A stretch of DNA of 20,300 nt from JALYOK01 sp031419835 (GTDB lineage: Bacteria; Pseudomonadota; Gammaproteobacteria; Burkholderiales; JALYOK01): NCBI GenBank assembly GCA_031419835.1, contig JANOLP010000277.1, positions 1 to 20,300 on the forward strand, in the 5' to 3' direction. Both the position numbers and the translations under genes were made by a program. Under the pieces are notes generated by a model. That model was not told where the DNA came from. It ran no database searches and saw only the letters and a list, made by a program, of their open reading frames with translations. The first letter of the stretch is position 1. Every line of letters begins with the position of its first letter. Shown here in pieces: positions 1-8,132 of this stretch.

Positions 1-2
1 AC

Positions 3-581
3 GAAGAGCGCGAAAAGTTCAAGATGTACGACCCATCCACGAACAAGTGGGAACCACTTAACGTGACGTGGAAGCCGATGGAAGAGGGTTTATCGCGCTA
101 CTGGGTTTACGGCATCTCGCCAATGGTGTACGACGCCAAACTCAAAGCCTTCGTGTTTATATTCACTAATGGGGGCACGTGGCTGCTAGACCCATTTGCT
201 AAGACAATGGTGCAGGTCGTGGCCAAGAGTAACACGCCACCGGCAAATCTGGACGGACCCATGGGGTCATTCGTCCACGACTTGGCCAGCGGGAGGACGC
301 TCGGGATTTTTGCGGACATGCGTACCTATGCGGCCGGAGAGTATCTTCAGAAGCGGGGCTTCCCAACTGACGAAGCTTTGGTCTTAGTGCTAGACGTTGA
401 AAAACACGCGTGGGTTGTCCAGCCCAAACCAGCCGATAGCGTCCAACCGCCGCTGGACGCGATTCGGATGGTGCATCATTTCTACGACCCTGCGCACAAT
501 GTAACGGTAATTTATCGTGGGCCATACAATGGCTCAACCACAGAGACTTGGGCATATCGTTACAAGACACCTGAAAAATGA
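3..581 (+). CDS. C-terminal part of a kelch/galactose-oxidase-like beta-propeller protein (5' end outside window)
   Basis: The frame is open to the left edge: in-frame codons for Glu-Glu-Arg-Glu-Lys precede the first visible Met at 24, so that Met is probably internal. The visible 190 or so residues are rich in Trp, Tyr and Gly and read as repeated beta-strand blades. YDPSTNKWEPL (starting at the visible Met+1) is a kelch-like strand, and a similar YDPAHNVTVIYRG followed by TETWAYRY forms the last blade, as is usual at the end of a propeller. It has no PEP-CTERM tail (it ends KTPEK) and no membrane segment. It converges on the exopolysaccharide operon and is probably not part of it. Substrate and function are unknown. 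A beta-propeller fold is a fair inference from the repeats; galactose-oxidase activity cannot be claimed because the catalytic region is not in view. Confidence 0.6.
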   Translation, partial: EEREKFKMYDPSTNKWEPLNVTWKPMEEGLSRYWVYGISPMVYDAKLKAFVFIFTNGGTWLLDPFAKTMVQVVAKSNTPPANLDGPMGSFVHDLASGRTLGIFADMRTYAAGEYLQKRGFPTDEALVLVLDVEKHAWVVQPKPADSVQPPLDAIRMVHHFYDPAHNVTVIYRGPYNGSTTETWAYRYKTPEK

Positions 582-834
582 TGCAACTGGAAGGGCGCGC
601 CGAAGGCCGTATCTCGGTTTTTATTGTCCGGAAAGGCTTTATGGGTAAATGCTTAAGTTGCAACTCCTTGATCTGCCTGGTCCATACGTCCGCTTCGCTT
701 CGTCCTTCGCTATGCTCGCCACCGTCCGTCAAAAGGTATGAGCGTGCGAATAGGTTTACGAAATTTCAGGTTGTGCGGCCGGGCGCTTACTCAGCACTCA
801 CGGATTTGATAACGAACCTCGGGTCAAACATGAT
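582..834. other. non-coding gap between convergent genes
   Basis: This 253-base gap separates the stop of the propeller gene from the stop of the last minus-strand glycosyltransferase gene. No credible gene was found on either strand; the ORFs that cross it have atypical composition and no family likeness. It holds one weak terminator-like element near 600-623, a perfect 10-base palindrome AGTTGCAACT near 655-664, and a short run of CTTCG repeats near 691-710 with no clear role. Confidence 0.5.
599..623 (+). terminator. weak candidate terminator after the propeller gene
   Basis: CCGA at 600-603 can pair with TCGG at 614-617 (10-base loop), with a possible G-T wobble extending the stem, and the right arm is followed directly by TTTTTA (618-623). 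It lies about 18 bases beyond the stop of the plus-strand gene, where a terminator would be expected. The stem is only 4-5 base pairs, so this is a suggestion only. Confidence 0.2.
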
Positions 835-2034
835 CTAGCGGTCATTCCGTGCGCGCCATTGGTTTGCTGCCAGTATCGTACGAAAAAGTTGTATTTGTTT
901 TTCTGACGTATCGTACCAATCAAATTGTTCGGCGTAACGTCTAGTGCTCATATGCGCGGGATAGTTCGAGAATAAATCAACTACACCCTCCGCTATAGCC
1001 GCCGGGGATCGGTCACGTAACAATATCCCCGCATCGCGAGACTTTATTATTTCCGATGTGCCGCCGACTTTTGTCGCTATCACCGGCGTGCTACAGGCCA
1101 TGGACTCCAATAAAACGTTTGGCCAACCTTCGCGACTGGAAGCGAGGATCAATGCATCCGCTGCACCGTAGTAATTTCTTAGTTTTTCTTGTGGAACATT
1201 CGAAATAAATTCTACCCGGTCGGCGACTGCCGCCGCCTGGCAACGTTGCCTTAGATTTTGTTCCTCTTGTCCGCTGCCGATAATGACCAGTCGAAATTCC
1301 GATAACTCACGCATGGCGTCGATGACGAGGTGATGTCCTTTCAGTTCGACCAAGTTACCAACGGAAATTAACGTTTTTTCCTGCCAACCAAGTTGTCTTT
1401 TTAATTTGTCTCGATCAACGGGCTGAAATCTGTTTGCATCAACGCCATTTCGCAGGACGTGTATTTTTTCGGGTTGGGCGCCTAGCTCGACCATTCGTAC
1501 TTTGAGGCCCTGCGAGACGGTAATACTAGCGGCGATGTCGTTCGCGGCACGCAAGATCATCTTGCGTGGGGTTGGGAAGTCAGGAATCAAATTAATATCC
1601 GTTCCGCGCGCCGTGACCACGACGGGTTTATCGAGTAATTTTCCTAGGTACGACGCGGCGACACCATCTGGGAAGTAGTAGTGGGCATCAATAAGGTCAA
1701 AGTCGAAGCCATCAGCAATAATTTTTTTTAGCACCGGTAAACAGGCTTGTGCAAGCAATCTGGGCGTCGTGTTCATCCCAATTTTCGGCAGTTGCAGGTA
1801 ACGCGGATGTAACACATCCAGGCCATTGTGCGTTTCCGATTTAGGGATCTGCGCGAACTTACTGTAACTTCCGAAACGCTCATTGCGAAAAGGAAACCAG
1901 GGTACGGGAGCAACGACTTTTGCCGATATGGATTGGAAATCCGAGAGCAAATGACGCAAACGAGTTTCGACGAATACACCATGCCGTGGCGTTACGCTAT
2001 TGGGATAAAGCGTCGAGAACGTCAGGATTTTCAT
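835..2034 (-). CDS. GT4-family glycosyltransferase (last gene of the exopolysaccharide operon)
   Basis: This 399-residue retaining glycosyltransferase has the GT-B fold. The N-terminal acceptor domain starts MKILTFSTLYP, with a glycine-containing loop (RHGVFVE, about 17-23). The C-terminal GT4 nucleotide-sugar domain shows SVGNLVELKGHH (about 224-235, with the donor-binding Lys at 232) and the E-x7-E motif EGWPNVLLE (Glu302 and Glu310), followed by TPVIATKVGG. There are no membrane segments, so it would work at the cytoplasmic face of the inner membrane, adding a sugar to a lipid-linked repeat unit; donor and acceptor are not readable. The ATG start has a weak AGG about 4 bases upstream. A 95-base gap separates it from the preceding amidotransferase gene, larger than most gaps in this operon. 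Family-level assignment is firm; linkage type is unknown. Confidence 0.88.
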   Translation of the reverse strand: MKILTFSTLYPNSVTPRHGVFVETRLRHLLSDFQSISAKVVAPVPWFPFRNERFGSYSKFAQIPKSETHNGLDVLHPRYLQLPKIGMNTTPRLLAQACLPVLKKIIADGFDFDLIDAHYYFPDGVAASYLGKLLDKPVVVTARGTDINLIPDFPTPRKMILRAANDIAASITVSQGLKVRMVELGAQPEKIHVLRNGVDANRFQPVDRDKLKRQLGWQEKTLISVGNLVELKGHHLVIDAMRELSEFRLVIIGSGQEEQNLRQRCQAAAVADRVEFISNVPQEKLRNYYGAADALILASSREGWPNVLLESMACSTPVIATKVGGTSEIIKSRDAGILLRDRSPAAIAEGVVDLFSNYPAHMSTRRYAEQFDWYDTSEKQIQLFRTILAANQWRARNDR

Positions 2035-2129
2035 CGGCCTAATGATCTTGCCGCGCCTGGGTCTTCGCCGTGGCTAGATGGCAAAAGAATGGTCGCCGCG
2101 CAAGATCGCGCCCTATCCAAAATCCGGAA

Positions 2130-4058
2130 TTAGGCAATCGCGCTAAGCGGCTCTTGATTTGTTGCGCTGCTTCGCTTTAGACCAAGAAACGAATCAAACA
2201 TCAATACCGACCAGAGGGGCGTACTATGATCGCGTATCCCGGATTCGTGTTGCTCGAGCATTTGCTTGAGAAAATCGGGATTCAGGTAACCCGTTTCGGC
2301 CAGGCGCGACCCCATAACCGTGTTGTGTAGCTTTTTGCGCAATGGTCCACGGAACCAGTTTGCGAGGGGTACGGCGAACCCCATCTTCGGCCGATACAAT
2401 ATCGAGTCCGGGAGATACGGTTCTAGGGCTTTCTTCAAAATGTACTTTCCCTCTTGACCGCGAAGTTTGAAGTCTTCCGGCAATCCGGAAAGCCATTCGA
2501 GCATGGGGTGATCCAGCAAGGGTTCCCTTACTTCTAGCGCGTGGGCCATGCTCGCGCGATCAACTTTTGTGAGGATATCGCCTGGCAAATAGGTTTTGGT
2601 GTCCAAATACTGAATGAGTGAAAGGCCACCCTTTACCGGCGCACGATCTGCGTGTCTTTGCATTACTTCGAATGCTCGATATCCTTGTAAGTCACGCTGA
2701 AATCCTGGTGTAAATAGCTGACCGCGCATTTCGTCGCTCATAAGCGATACGGAGTGAAAGTATGCTTCTACTGAATTACGCGCAAGAGCCTGAAGTGTCG
2801 TTTTGGCGCGAAACATTCGCGGCGCCCAATCGGCCTTCGGGTAAAGTTTTCCGGCGATGTTAAAAATCGGACGACGCAGCCCCAGCGGCAGAAGCGAGCG
2901 GATCTTTTCTTCGTTCATGTGCCAGCGATAGCGTCGATAACCACCAAAATTTTCGTCGCCACCATCACCCGAAAGTGCGACGGTAACTGACTTTCGGGCT
3001 AATTGACACACGCGGTAGGTTGGCATCGCTGAGCTATCGGCGTAGGGCTCATCGTATAGCGAAGCAAGGGTGTCCACTAAGCCAAAATCATCAGGATCCA
3101 CCTGCTCGACCCGATGGTTCGTGCGGTATTGATTCGCGACCGCCCTCGCATATTCGGATTCATTAAATTTCGGATCACCGAATGATATAGAACAGGTGTT
3201 GACTGGGTCCGAGGAAAGTCCCGCCATCATAGCGACCACGGCGCTTGAATCTACACCGCCTGACAGAAAAGCGCCTAGCGGAACCTCTGATACCAAACGA
3301 ATTTTTACCGCTTCACGCAAACGTTCGACAACTTCGGCTTGCGCATCTTTTTCACTAATCGGACCAACAGACTTAAATTGCAGATCCCAATATTCCTTGG
3401 TCGCCGGAACGGGCTTTCCACGCTGAATCGTAAGAGTGTGGCCCGGATCTAACTTCAGCGCTTGCTTATAAATCGTACGTGGTTCGGGCACATAGCCGTA
3501 CGCGAAATAGTCTTCAACTGAGCGCGGGTCGATTTCTTGCGATAGCTTGGAATGGCACAACAAGGCCTTTAGCTCCGAACCAAAAATAATGGTTTGGTCC
3601 GGAAGCACTGCATAAAATAATGGCTTAACGCCAAGCCTATCTCGCGCCAAGAAAAAAGTTTGTCGATTGCGATCCCAAAGCGCAAATGCAAACATGCCAC
3701 GAAATCGCGTTACACAGGCTTCGCCCCACTCTTCCCACGCGTGGACGATAACTTCGGTATCGGAGCGAGTTCGGAAATGATGGCCGCGCGCGATTAGTTC
3801 GGGCATGAGTTCTTGAAAATTGTAAATTTCACCATTGAAGACGACAACAACGCTGCGGTCTTCATTGAAAAGTGGCTGTTGGCCCGACGATAAGTCAATG
3901 ATGGAAAGACGCCGATGCCCGAGGCCTACTCCAGGTTCTAAGTGGATACCGCCTTCATCGGGGCCGCGGTGAAATAGTGCTTGATTCATGCGCTCCAGTA
4001 ATGAACGCGAAATTTCTTTGGTGCCACCAAAATCAAATATGCCGACTATGCCGCACAT
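2130..4058 (-). CDS. asparagine-synthetase-like glutamine amidotransferase, exosortase A system type
   Basis: This 642-residue class II glutamine amidotransferase is fused to an asparagine synthetase domain. Cys2 (MCGIVGIFDF) becomes the N-terminal nucleophile that releases ammonia from glutamine. GHRRLSIIDL (47-56) and FNGEIYN (74-80) are the glutamine-binding parts of the GATase domain. The PP-loop SGGVDSS (266-272) binds ATP to adenylate a carboxylate. In exosortase A loci, relatives (the 'amidotransferase 1' type) are thought to amidate a sugar acid or other carboxylate in the exopolysaccharide rather than make free asparagine; that is family knowledge, not visible here. The start is fixed by the need for Cys2. 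The ATG lies 4 bases after the TAA of the upstream glycosyltransferase gene, so translation is probably coupled. Catalytic residues look intact. Confidence 0.9.
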   Translation of the reverse strand: MCGIVGIFDFGGTKEISRSLLERMNQALFHRGPDEGGIHLEPGVGLGHRRLSIIDLSSGQQPLFNEDRSVVVVFNGEIYNFQELMPELIARGHHFRTRSDTEVIVHAWEEWGEACVTRFRGMFAFALWDRNRQTFFLARDRLGVKPLFYAVLPDQTIIFGSELKALLCHSKLSQEIDPRSVEDYFAYGYVPEPRTIYKQALKLDPGHTLTIQRGKPVPATKEYWDLQFKSVGPISEKDAQAEVVERLREAVKIRLVSEVPLGAFLSGGVDSSAVVAMMAGLSSDPVNTCSISFGDPKFNESEYARAVANQYRTNHRVEQVDPDDFGLVDTLASLYDEPYADSSAMPTYRVCQLARKSVTVALSGDGGDENFGGYRRYRWHMNEEKIRSLLPLGLRRPIFNIAGKLYPKADWAPRMFRAKTTLQALARNSVEAYFHSVSLMSDEMRGQLFTPGFQRDLQGYRAFEVMQRHADRAPVKGGLSLIQYLDTKTYLPGDILTKVDRASMAHALEVREPLLDHPMLEWLSGLPEDFKLRGQEGKYILKKALEPYLPDSILYRPKMGFAVPLANWFRGPLRKKLHNTVMGSRLAETGYLNPDFLKQMLEQHESGIRDHSTPLWSVLMFDSFLGLKRSSATNQEPLSAIA

Positions 4059-4062
4059 AGGG

Positions 4063-5226
4063 TTATTGCATCACAGTTTGTCTAACTTTTCGTTCTAGCA
4101 CACGGTCATAGAGTTGCATATAGCTATTCGCCATCGTTTCCATACTAAAGCGCGTTTCCGCCTTTAGCCGACCGGCTTTGCCATGCGTCTTGAGTAATCT
4201 TTCATCCAAGAAATAGCGCTGCATCGCAATCGCAAGAGCGACTGGATCTGCGGCAGGCACCAAAAACCCGGTGATACCGTCGTCCACCAATTCAGGATTT
4301 CCACCGACGTTTGTGGCAACGATCGGAAGGCCGCAAGACATGGATTCTAGTATGGTATTCGATATGCCTTCAGCGAGCGAAGACAGTACGAAAAGATCCA
4401 TACACCGCATTAGGTTGGCAATATCATCGCGTTCGCCGGCTAACCACGCTTGATTTTTCAATCCAGCCTCCATCAGCAACTTGTCACATTGGGCGAGCAA
4501 AGGCCCATCCCCCACCAATATCAGTCGTAACTTTTGTTTATCTCTTGGCACTAATGAGGCAAGATGGATGAAAGCGCGAGTCAGCGTAACTTGGTCTTTT
4601 ACCGCTTGCATGCGCCCAACAGTCCCAATGACGAAAGTTCCCTGAGGGGCAAAATTGGGGTCGGGCGCCCCTTCCCGCTCGCGGGATGCTGGACGAAATT
4701 CGTGGCAATTCACCCCGTTGTATATTTGAGTGATATGTTCCGGCGCAATACCAATTTCGTTTTGAAGATAGGATTCGAGGTCTTTAGATAAGGCGACGTA
4801 ATGATCGATCATAGGGCGATGTAATCGACGGATCCATTGCCCTTTGCGACTGCTTCCGTCTAAATCGCCGATGTCTCGCCCATGTTCACCATGTATGCGT
4901 ACCGGAACACCGCTGAGTAACGCCGGCAGCGCGCTATTTAACCCAGACAGCCCGCGACTGTGAACGATCGCAGGCTTAAGTCGCTTTATCAACGCAAGTA
5001 AACGCCACTGAGCGTTCCAATCACGTCCGTCTTTTCGATTGATCGCAAATACTTCGACATTGGGATCCTCGAGTCTATTGCGAAAATCCGTGACGTTGGT
5101 CATACAAATTATGGCGTGTCTGTACCGCTTCGCTAATCCATGATTCAGCAGATTGACCAGCCCGTTTTCTAGGCCGCCAATTGCCAGACGGTGGATCACG
5201 TGCACAATAAGATTTGGAACTGTCAT
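4063..5226 (-). CDS. GT4-family sugar transferase, PEP-CTERM/EpsH1-system type (TIGR03088-like)
   Basis: This 387-residue GT-B glycosyltransferase opens VPNLIVHVIHRLAIGGLEN, with the GGLE loop at 17-20; this opening is characteristic of the second sugar transferase of exosortase A loci. A GEHGRD segment is at 113-118. In the C-terminal donor domain, GTVGRMQAVKD (201-211) carries the donor-binding Lys210, and EGISNTILE supplies the E-x7-E pair (Glu286, Glu294), followed by GLPIVATNVGG. It has no signal peptide or membrane span and is likely a cytoplasmic enzyme extending the lipid-linked glycan. It sits 20 bases after the exosortase stop and 4 bases before the amidotransferase start, which is the usual order for this locus type. 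No strong ribosome binding site precedes the ATG. Sugar specificity cannot be read. Confidence 0.9.
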   Translation of the reverse strand: MTVPNLIVHVIHRLAIGGLENGLVNLLNHGLAKRYRHAIICMTNVTDFRNRLEDPNVEVFAINRKDGRDWNAQWRLLALIKRLKPAIVHSRGLSGLNSALPALLSGVPVRIHGEHGRDIGDLDGSSRKGQWIRRLHRPMIDHYVALSKDLESYLQNEIGIAPEHITQIYNGVNCHEFRPASREREGAPDPNFAPQGTFVIGTVGRMQAVKDQVTLTRAFIHLASLVPRDKQKLRLILVGDGPLLAQCDKLLMEAGLKNQAWLAGERDDIANLMRCMDLFVLSSLAEGISNTILESMSCGLPIVATNVGGNPELVDDGITGFLVPAADPVALAIAMQRYFLDERLLKTHGKAGRLKAETRFSMETMANSYMQLYDRVLERKVRQTVMQ

Positions 5227-5246
5227 TGGGGCTTTAGCCGTCTGAT

Positions 5247-6827
5247 CTAGTGCTTTGCCTCGTTTAGCGTTCGATCAATTCCGTCAAATATTGACGGTAT
5301 GAAATTACGCAAAACTGCTTTCGCGTCATCGGATTTTCCTTCAAACTGCGCGTAAACGAAAATTGCAGCCGCATCATCGCCTTGCCCAAGCAACTTCGCT
5401 TTCGCTTGAAAGACCTTAGCTAGGTAAATATTGCTAGTGTAAGCGCCGCCAATCCAATACCAACTATAAACCAGCAAATTAGATCGGGTTGACCGAAGAG
5501 TCGATTCATTAACTCGTAGTCCTCGATGATTCCACTGAATATCTGCGGCTCCTTCGGAAATGAGGCCCCAAACTGGATGTCGTGTTACGACAAGTTGGTT
5601 ATTGGAATTAATCAACTCCGCATCTTGGTGTTGATTGCGGTAGTACTTGATGACTACATTAACCTGTGTTGTTCCATTTTCAAACGTTTGTCGTTGCGAG
5701 CCGAGGTGGCCGCTAAAGTGAGGCTCCCATTCTGTTCGCGTGCCCGGTGAAGTTTGCCATCCGTCTGGCGCCGCATACGGGGAAAACACCAGAGGCTTTA
5801 GATTGGGAGGCGCATCATTTATGCGCAGCGCGAAACTTGGCCAAATTGCGACCGTTAAAGCGGCAATGGTTGCAAATACTGCGACTCGGGCCGACAAGTG
5901 TGGGGCCTGTCTGCTTGACACACTTTGGTTTTGACGCGACAAAGGAACCAATTTGACATCGTCGCCCCAGCGCGAGCCAAACCAAAACAACAGCATCATT
6001 ACGAAACCGAAAAATACCCATCCATAAATTACGTGATCCACTCCTGTGGCTAGGCGATTGCTACTTAAATGTCCAATCATGACAATCATGTACGCCCTAA
6101 TCCAATTCGCGACAATAGGCACTAAAATTGATAGCCCAATGAATGCGACGCGCCTCCAAAAACTTTGGTAGGTCAGATAAGCAAACAGGCACCCGAGCGT
6201 GAGCGATGCGATAAGGTAACGCAAACCACTACATGCCTCGACGACGGACCAGCTTCCGCTTGGAACCGTGAAAAAATTCCCTTCGCGAAATACCGGGATT
6301 CCTGTTATACGCAACGCGGCGACGGTAAAATCAGCTGTTAAATTCATCATCGGCGTGAGAAGGAAGTCGCCGGCCGGTACCGCAAATAACAAAAATAAAA
6401 GGGGGAAAAGTAATGCTAAGGTAACTCTATAACCTAGGACGCCCCAAACTATAGCGGGAACCATTGCGACAACGGCATATTGGGATACTACTAGTGCTCC
6501 AGCCGTTTCGGCAATAAGCCAAAGTAGCCCTAGCCCCATAAGGACAATAAGCCCGAAAACGCTGGGATCAGGTCTGAGCGCAAGGACGTCACGGCGACGC
6601 GTCCATATCAGGTAAGCACTAATTGGAAAAATCAAAAATCCGTGCGCGTAAGTTTCGGATCGCTTCCAAATGGCGATGGTTGATAGCGTTGTATCCCCGT
6701 ACCAACCGAGTAACCAGATCAATAGTGCCATCGAGAGCAAACCACACAACAGCCAGGTCCATCGAGCGACCTTTCCAGCCTCTGGGCTCGTATCCTGAAG
6801 TGACCCGATGTCTGCGTCAGATTTCAT
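5247..6827 (-). CDS. xrtA: exosortase A with C-terminal EpsI domain
   Basis: This is an inner-membrane cysteine transpeptidase that processes PEP-CTERM proteins, fused to a periplasmic EpsI domain. It has 526 residues from the ATG at 6827. The first 285 residues form about eight hydrophobic spans. The three exosortase signatures are present: EACSGLRYL with Cys199, NWIRAYM with Arg244, and DHVIYGW with His265. After about residue 305 one more span leads into the EpsI domain, which ends with YSWYWIGG, YLAKVFQAKAKLL and a DDAAAIFVYAQ strand. I prefer ATG 6827 over the in-frame GTG at 6860 because GGAAG lies 5 bases before the ATG, while the GTG has no such site. The start overlaps the end of the 72-residue ORF by 11 bases. 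No PEP-CTERM substrate lies in the window. Confidence 0.95.
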   Translation of the reverse strand: MKSDADIGSLQDTSPEAGKVARWTWLLCGLLSMALLIWLLGWYGDTTLSTIAIWKRSETYAHGFLIFPISAYLIWTRRRDVLALRPDPSVFGLIVLMGLGLLWLIAETAGALVVSQYAVVAMVPAIVWGVLGYRVTLALLFPLLFLLFAVPAGDFLLTPMMNLTADFTVAALRITGIPVFREGNFFTVPSGSWSVVEACSGLRYLIASLTLGCLFAYLTYQSFWRRVAFIGLSILVPIVANWIRAYMIVMIGHLSSNRLATGVDHVIYGWVFFGFVMMLLFWFGSRWGDDVKLVPLSRQNQSVSSRQAPHLSARVAVFATIAALTVAIWPSFALRINDAPPNLKPLVFSPYAAPDGWQTSPGTRTEWEPHFSGHLGSQRQTFENGTTQVNVVIKYYRNQHQDAELINSNNQLVVTRHPVWGLISEGAADIQWNHRGLRVNESTLRSTRSNLLVYSWYWIGGAYTSNIYLAKVFQAKAKLLGQGDDAAAIFVYAQFEGKSDDAKAVLRNFIPSIFDGIDRTLNEAKH

Positions 6828-7035
6828 GCGGGCTTCCAATTGAATATTGGCACAAATCACTTTTCACGCAAACGACGCCGGTATCGGAACGGACATCGAC
6901 CAAACTTTTTGTGCCGAAAAAATCGCCATGGATCGCACCACCATGAACAAAGGCGGGCCCGTGAATATCCCAAAGATCGCCGCAATTACTTGGCGTAAAC
7001 GGGACGTCGTCAAGAATTTGCGGAAGGGAATTCAT
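6817..7035 (-). CDS. unrecognised small protein (72 residues) between FemAB-like gene and xrtA
   Basis: I do not recognise this protein. It starts MNSLPQILDDVPF and ends YSIGSPHEI. It is soluble in character, with no signal peptide or membrane span; it has four histidines in the middle and end (including IHGPAFVHGG) and three cysteines. Support for a real gene is positional: the ATG lies 5 bases after the TAG of the FemAB-like gene, and its TGA overlaps the preferred ATG of xrtA by 11 bases, so it fills the gap exactly and could couple translation of xrtA. Codon choice resembles its neighbours by eye. Its own ribosome binding site is poor (TTGGGTTAG region). It could instead be a remnant of a lost gene; in many exosortase A loci a further glycosyltransferase sits near here, but I see no likeness to one. 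Confidence 0.5.
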   Translation of the reverse strand: MNSLPQILDDVPFTPSNCGDLWDIHGPAFVHGGAIHGDFFGTKSLVDVRSDTGVVCVKSDLCQYSIGSPHEI

Positions 7036-7040
7036 TCTAT

Positions 7041-8132
7041 CTAACCCAAATATTTCACGATATGTGGACCGAACCAATTGGCGAGGGTCAAAGGCATTGT
7101 CTGCCACGCCTTAATGAAAAGCCGATATTTCGGATTGAGTGGATTTTGATCTGGAATCTGCTGCGCCCGATGTAACTGATACTCATAGTTCAGTGGTAAC
7201 GGTTCAAAGCCCCAGTTTTTCTTGAAATGATAGGGGCCTGTTCCAATTTTGCTACGGCCGAAGTCAAAGTGCTTGCAGCCGCGCTCGACGGCGCGGCGCA
7301 TCAGTTCCCAATACTTGAAATCGTTGGCGGCGAAATCACGGGCGGATTGGTCGTCTCCCGCATAGTAGGGCAATACTTCGTCGCGAAAATAAAACGTCAA
7401 TACAGTGCTTAAAGGTTTATTGGCGGAACTAACAACGGTCAAGACTTCACAGTCGCCCTTGAATACTTCGGTAAGCAACTGAAAATATCGTTTCGAATGC
7501 GTTGGAGTTCCGTGCCTATGAACGTTTTCAGCGAACAACGCAAAGAAGCGATCGACATTTTTATCGATTTCCCCTCGCAGTTCAGCCTTGATGCCTTTAC
7601 GTACCATTGCCCGTTGTTTTCGCGGAATCGCGAGCATATTTTGTTCATGATCGCTGCCGATTTCATTACGGAAGGTCACGTATAGGTCTTTGTGCCCCCA
7701 ACTGGGATGCGTCGCAGCAATACTGCGGTATTCGAGGTGATCAACGTTGAGTTTTTTCGCTAGCTGCTGCGCCGCTTGATCAAGGGCGATCCGTGCCGCA
7801 TCAGAGATCGCAGCAATGCCACCGTATACGCAGAACGGCAGCGAGCATAACGAGTGGCCAAACACCCAACTTTTGACTTCCGCCAATGGCAGAACGCCTT
7901 CGATTTTTCCGTTGGATTCCGCGAAGAGAAAATGAGTACGGTGCCCAAATGCGGCCTCCATTATTGTTTTCCAACCTGCACGATGGAAGAACGTTGCTTC
8001 CGGGCATGCGAACACGAACTCGTCCCAGCGAGCCATCGAGTTATCCGACAATCTGCCAACAGATATGGGGCTGCTGGCGGTTGCCACCGTTGTCAGGGCA
8101 ACGACTGCGGTGTCAATCGCGACGTTACTCAA
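7041..8132 (-). CDS. FemAB/GNAT-like protein, XrtA/PEP-CTERM system-associated (TIGR03019-like)
   Basis: This 363-residue protein belongs to the FemAB-related acyltransferase type found in exosortase A loci. Diagnostic segments are PEATFFHRAGW (44-54), a double-GNAT core, and near the C-terminus HFDFGRSKIGTGPYHFKKNWGFEP (288-311), matching the Acetyltransf_6 signature. It ends with the usual LANWFGPHIVKYLG tail. FemAB proteins move an amino acid from aminoacyl-tRNA onto peptidoglycan precursors; the role here, perhaps adding an amino acid or acyl group to the glycan, is inferred. The start is TTG at 8132: it overlaps the deacetylase stop by 4 bases (TTGA) and has GGGAAG 5 bases upstream. Five bases separate its stop from the small 72-residue ORF. 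Confidence 0.88.
   Translation of the reverse strand: MSNVAIDTAVVALTTVATASSPISVGRLSDNSMARWDEFVFACPEATFFHRAGWKTIMEAAFGHRTHFLFAESNGKIEGVLPLAEVKSWVFGHSLCSLPFCVYGGIAAISDAARIALDQAAQQLAKKLNVDHLEYRSIAATHPSWGHKDLYVTFRNEIGSDHEQNMLAIPRKQRAMVRKGIKAELRGEIDKNVDRFFALFAENVHRHGTPTHSKRYFQLLTEVFKGDCEVLTVVSSANKPLSTVLTFYFRDEVLPYYAGDDQSARDFAANDFKYWELMRRAVERGCKHFDFGRSKIGTGPYHFKKNWGFEPLPLNYEYQLHRAQQIPDQNPLNPKYRLFIKAWQTMPLTLANWFGPHIVKYLG

Noticed and set aside
675..715. Short CTTCG-type direct repeats
   Set aside because: The units are only 5 bases, imperfectly spaced and few; nothing like a CRISPR or functional repeat array.
199..732. Minus-strand open frame of 177 codons across the propeller gene and the gap
   Set aside because: Its translation is rich in Arg, Pro and Ser with no family likeness, and it opposes a frame with clear beta-propeller repeats; it is most likely a shadow.
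578..838. Plus-strand open frame of 86 codons in the gap
   Set aside because: No recognisable motif or ribosome binding site, composition unlike the neighbours, and it runs into the end of the opposite glycosyltransferase gene.
6847..7044. Plus-strand open frame of 65 codons opposite the 72-residue ORF
   Set aside because: It faces against the operon, has no promoter-like sequence, and its positional fit is poor compared with the minus-strand frame.
6817..7107. Longer version of the small ORF starting at 7107
   Set aside because: It would overlap the FemAB-like gene by about 67 bases across that family's conserved C-terminal tail; the ATG at 7035 fits the gap between the genes.
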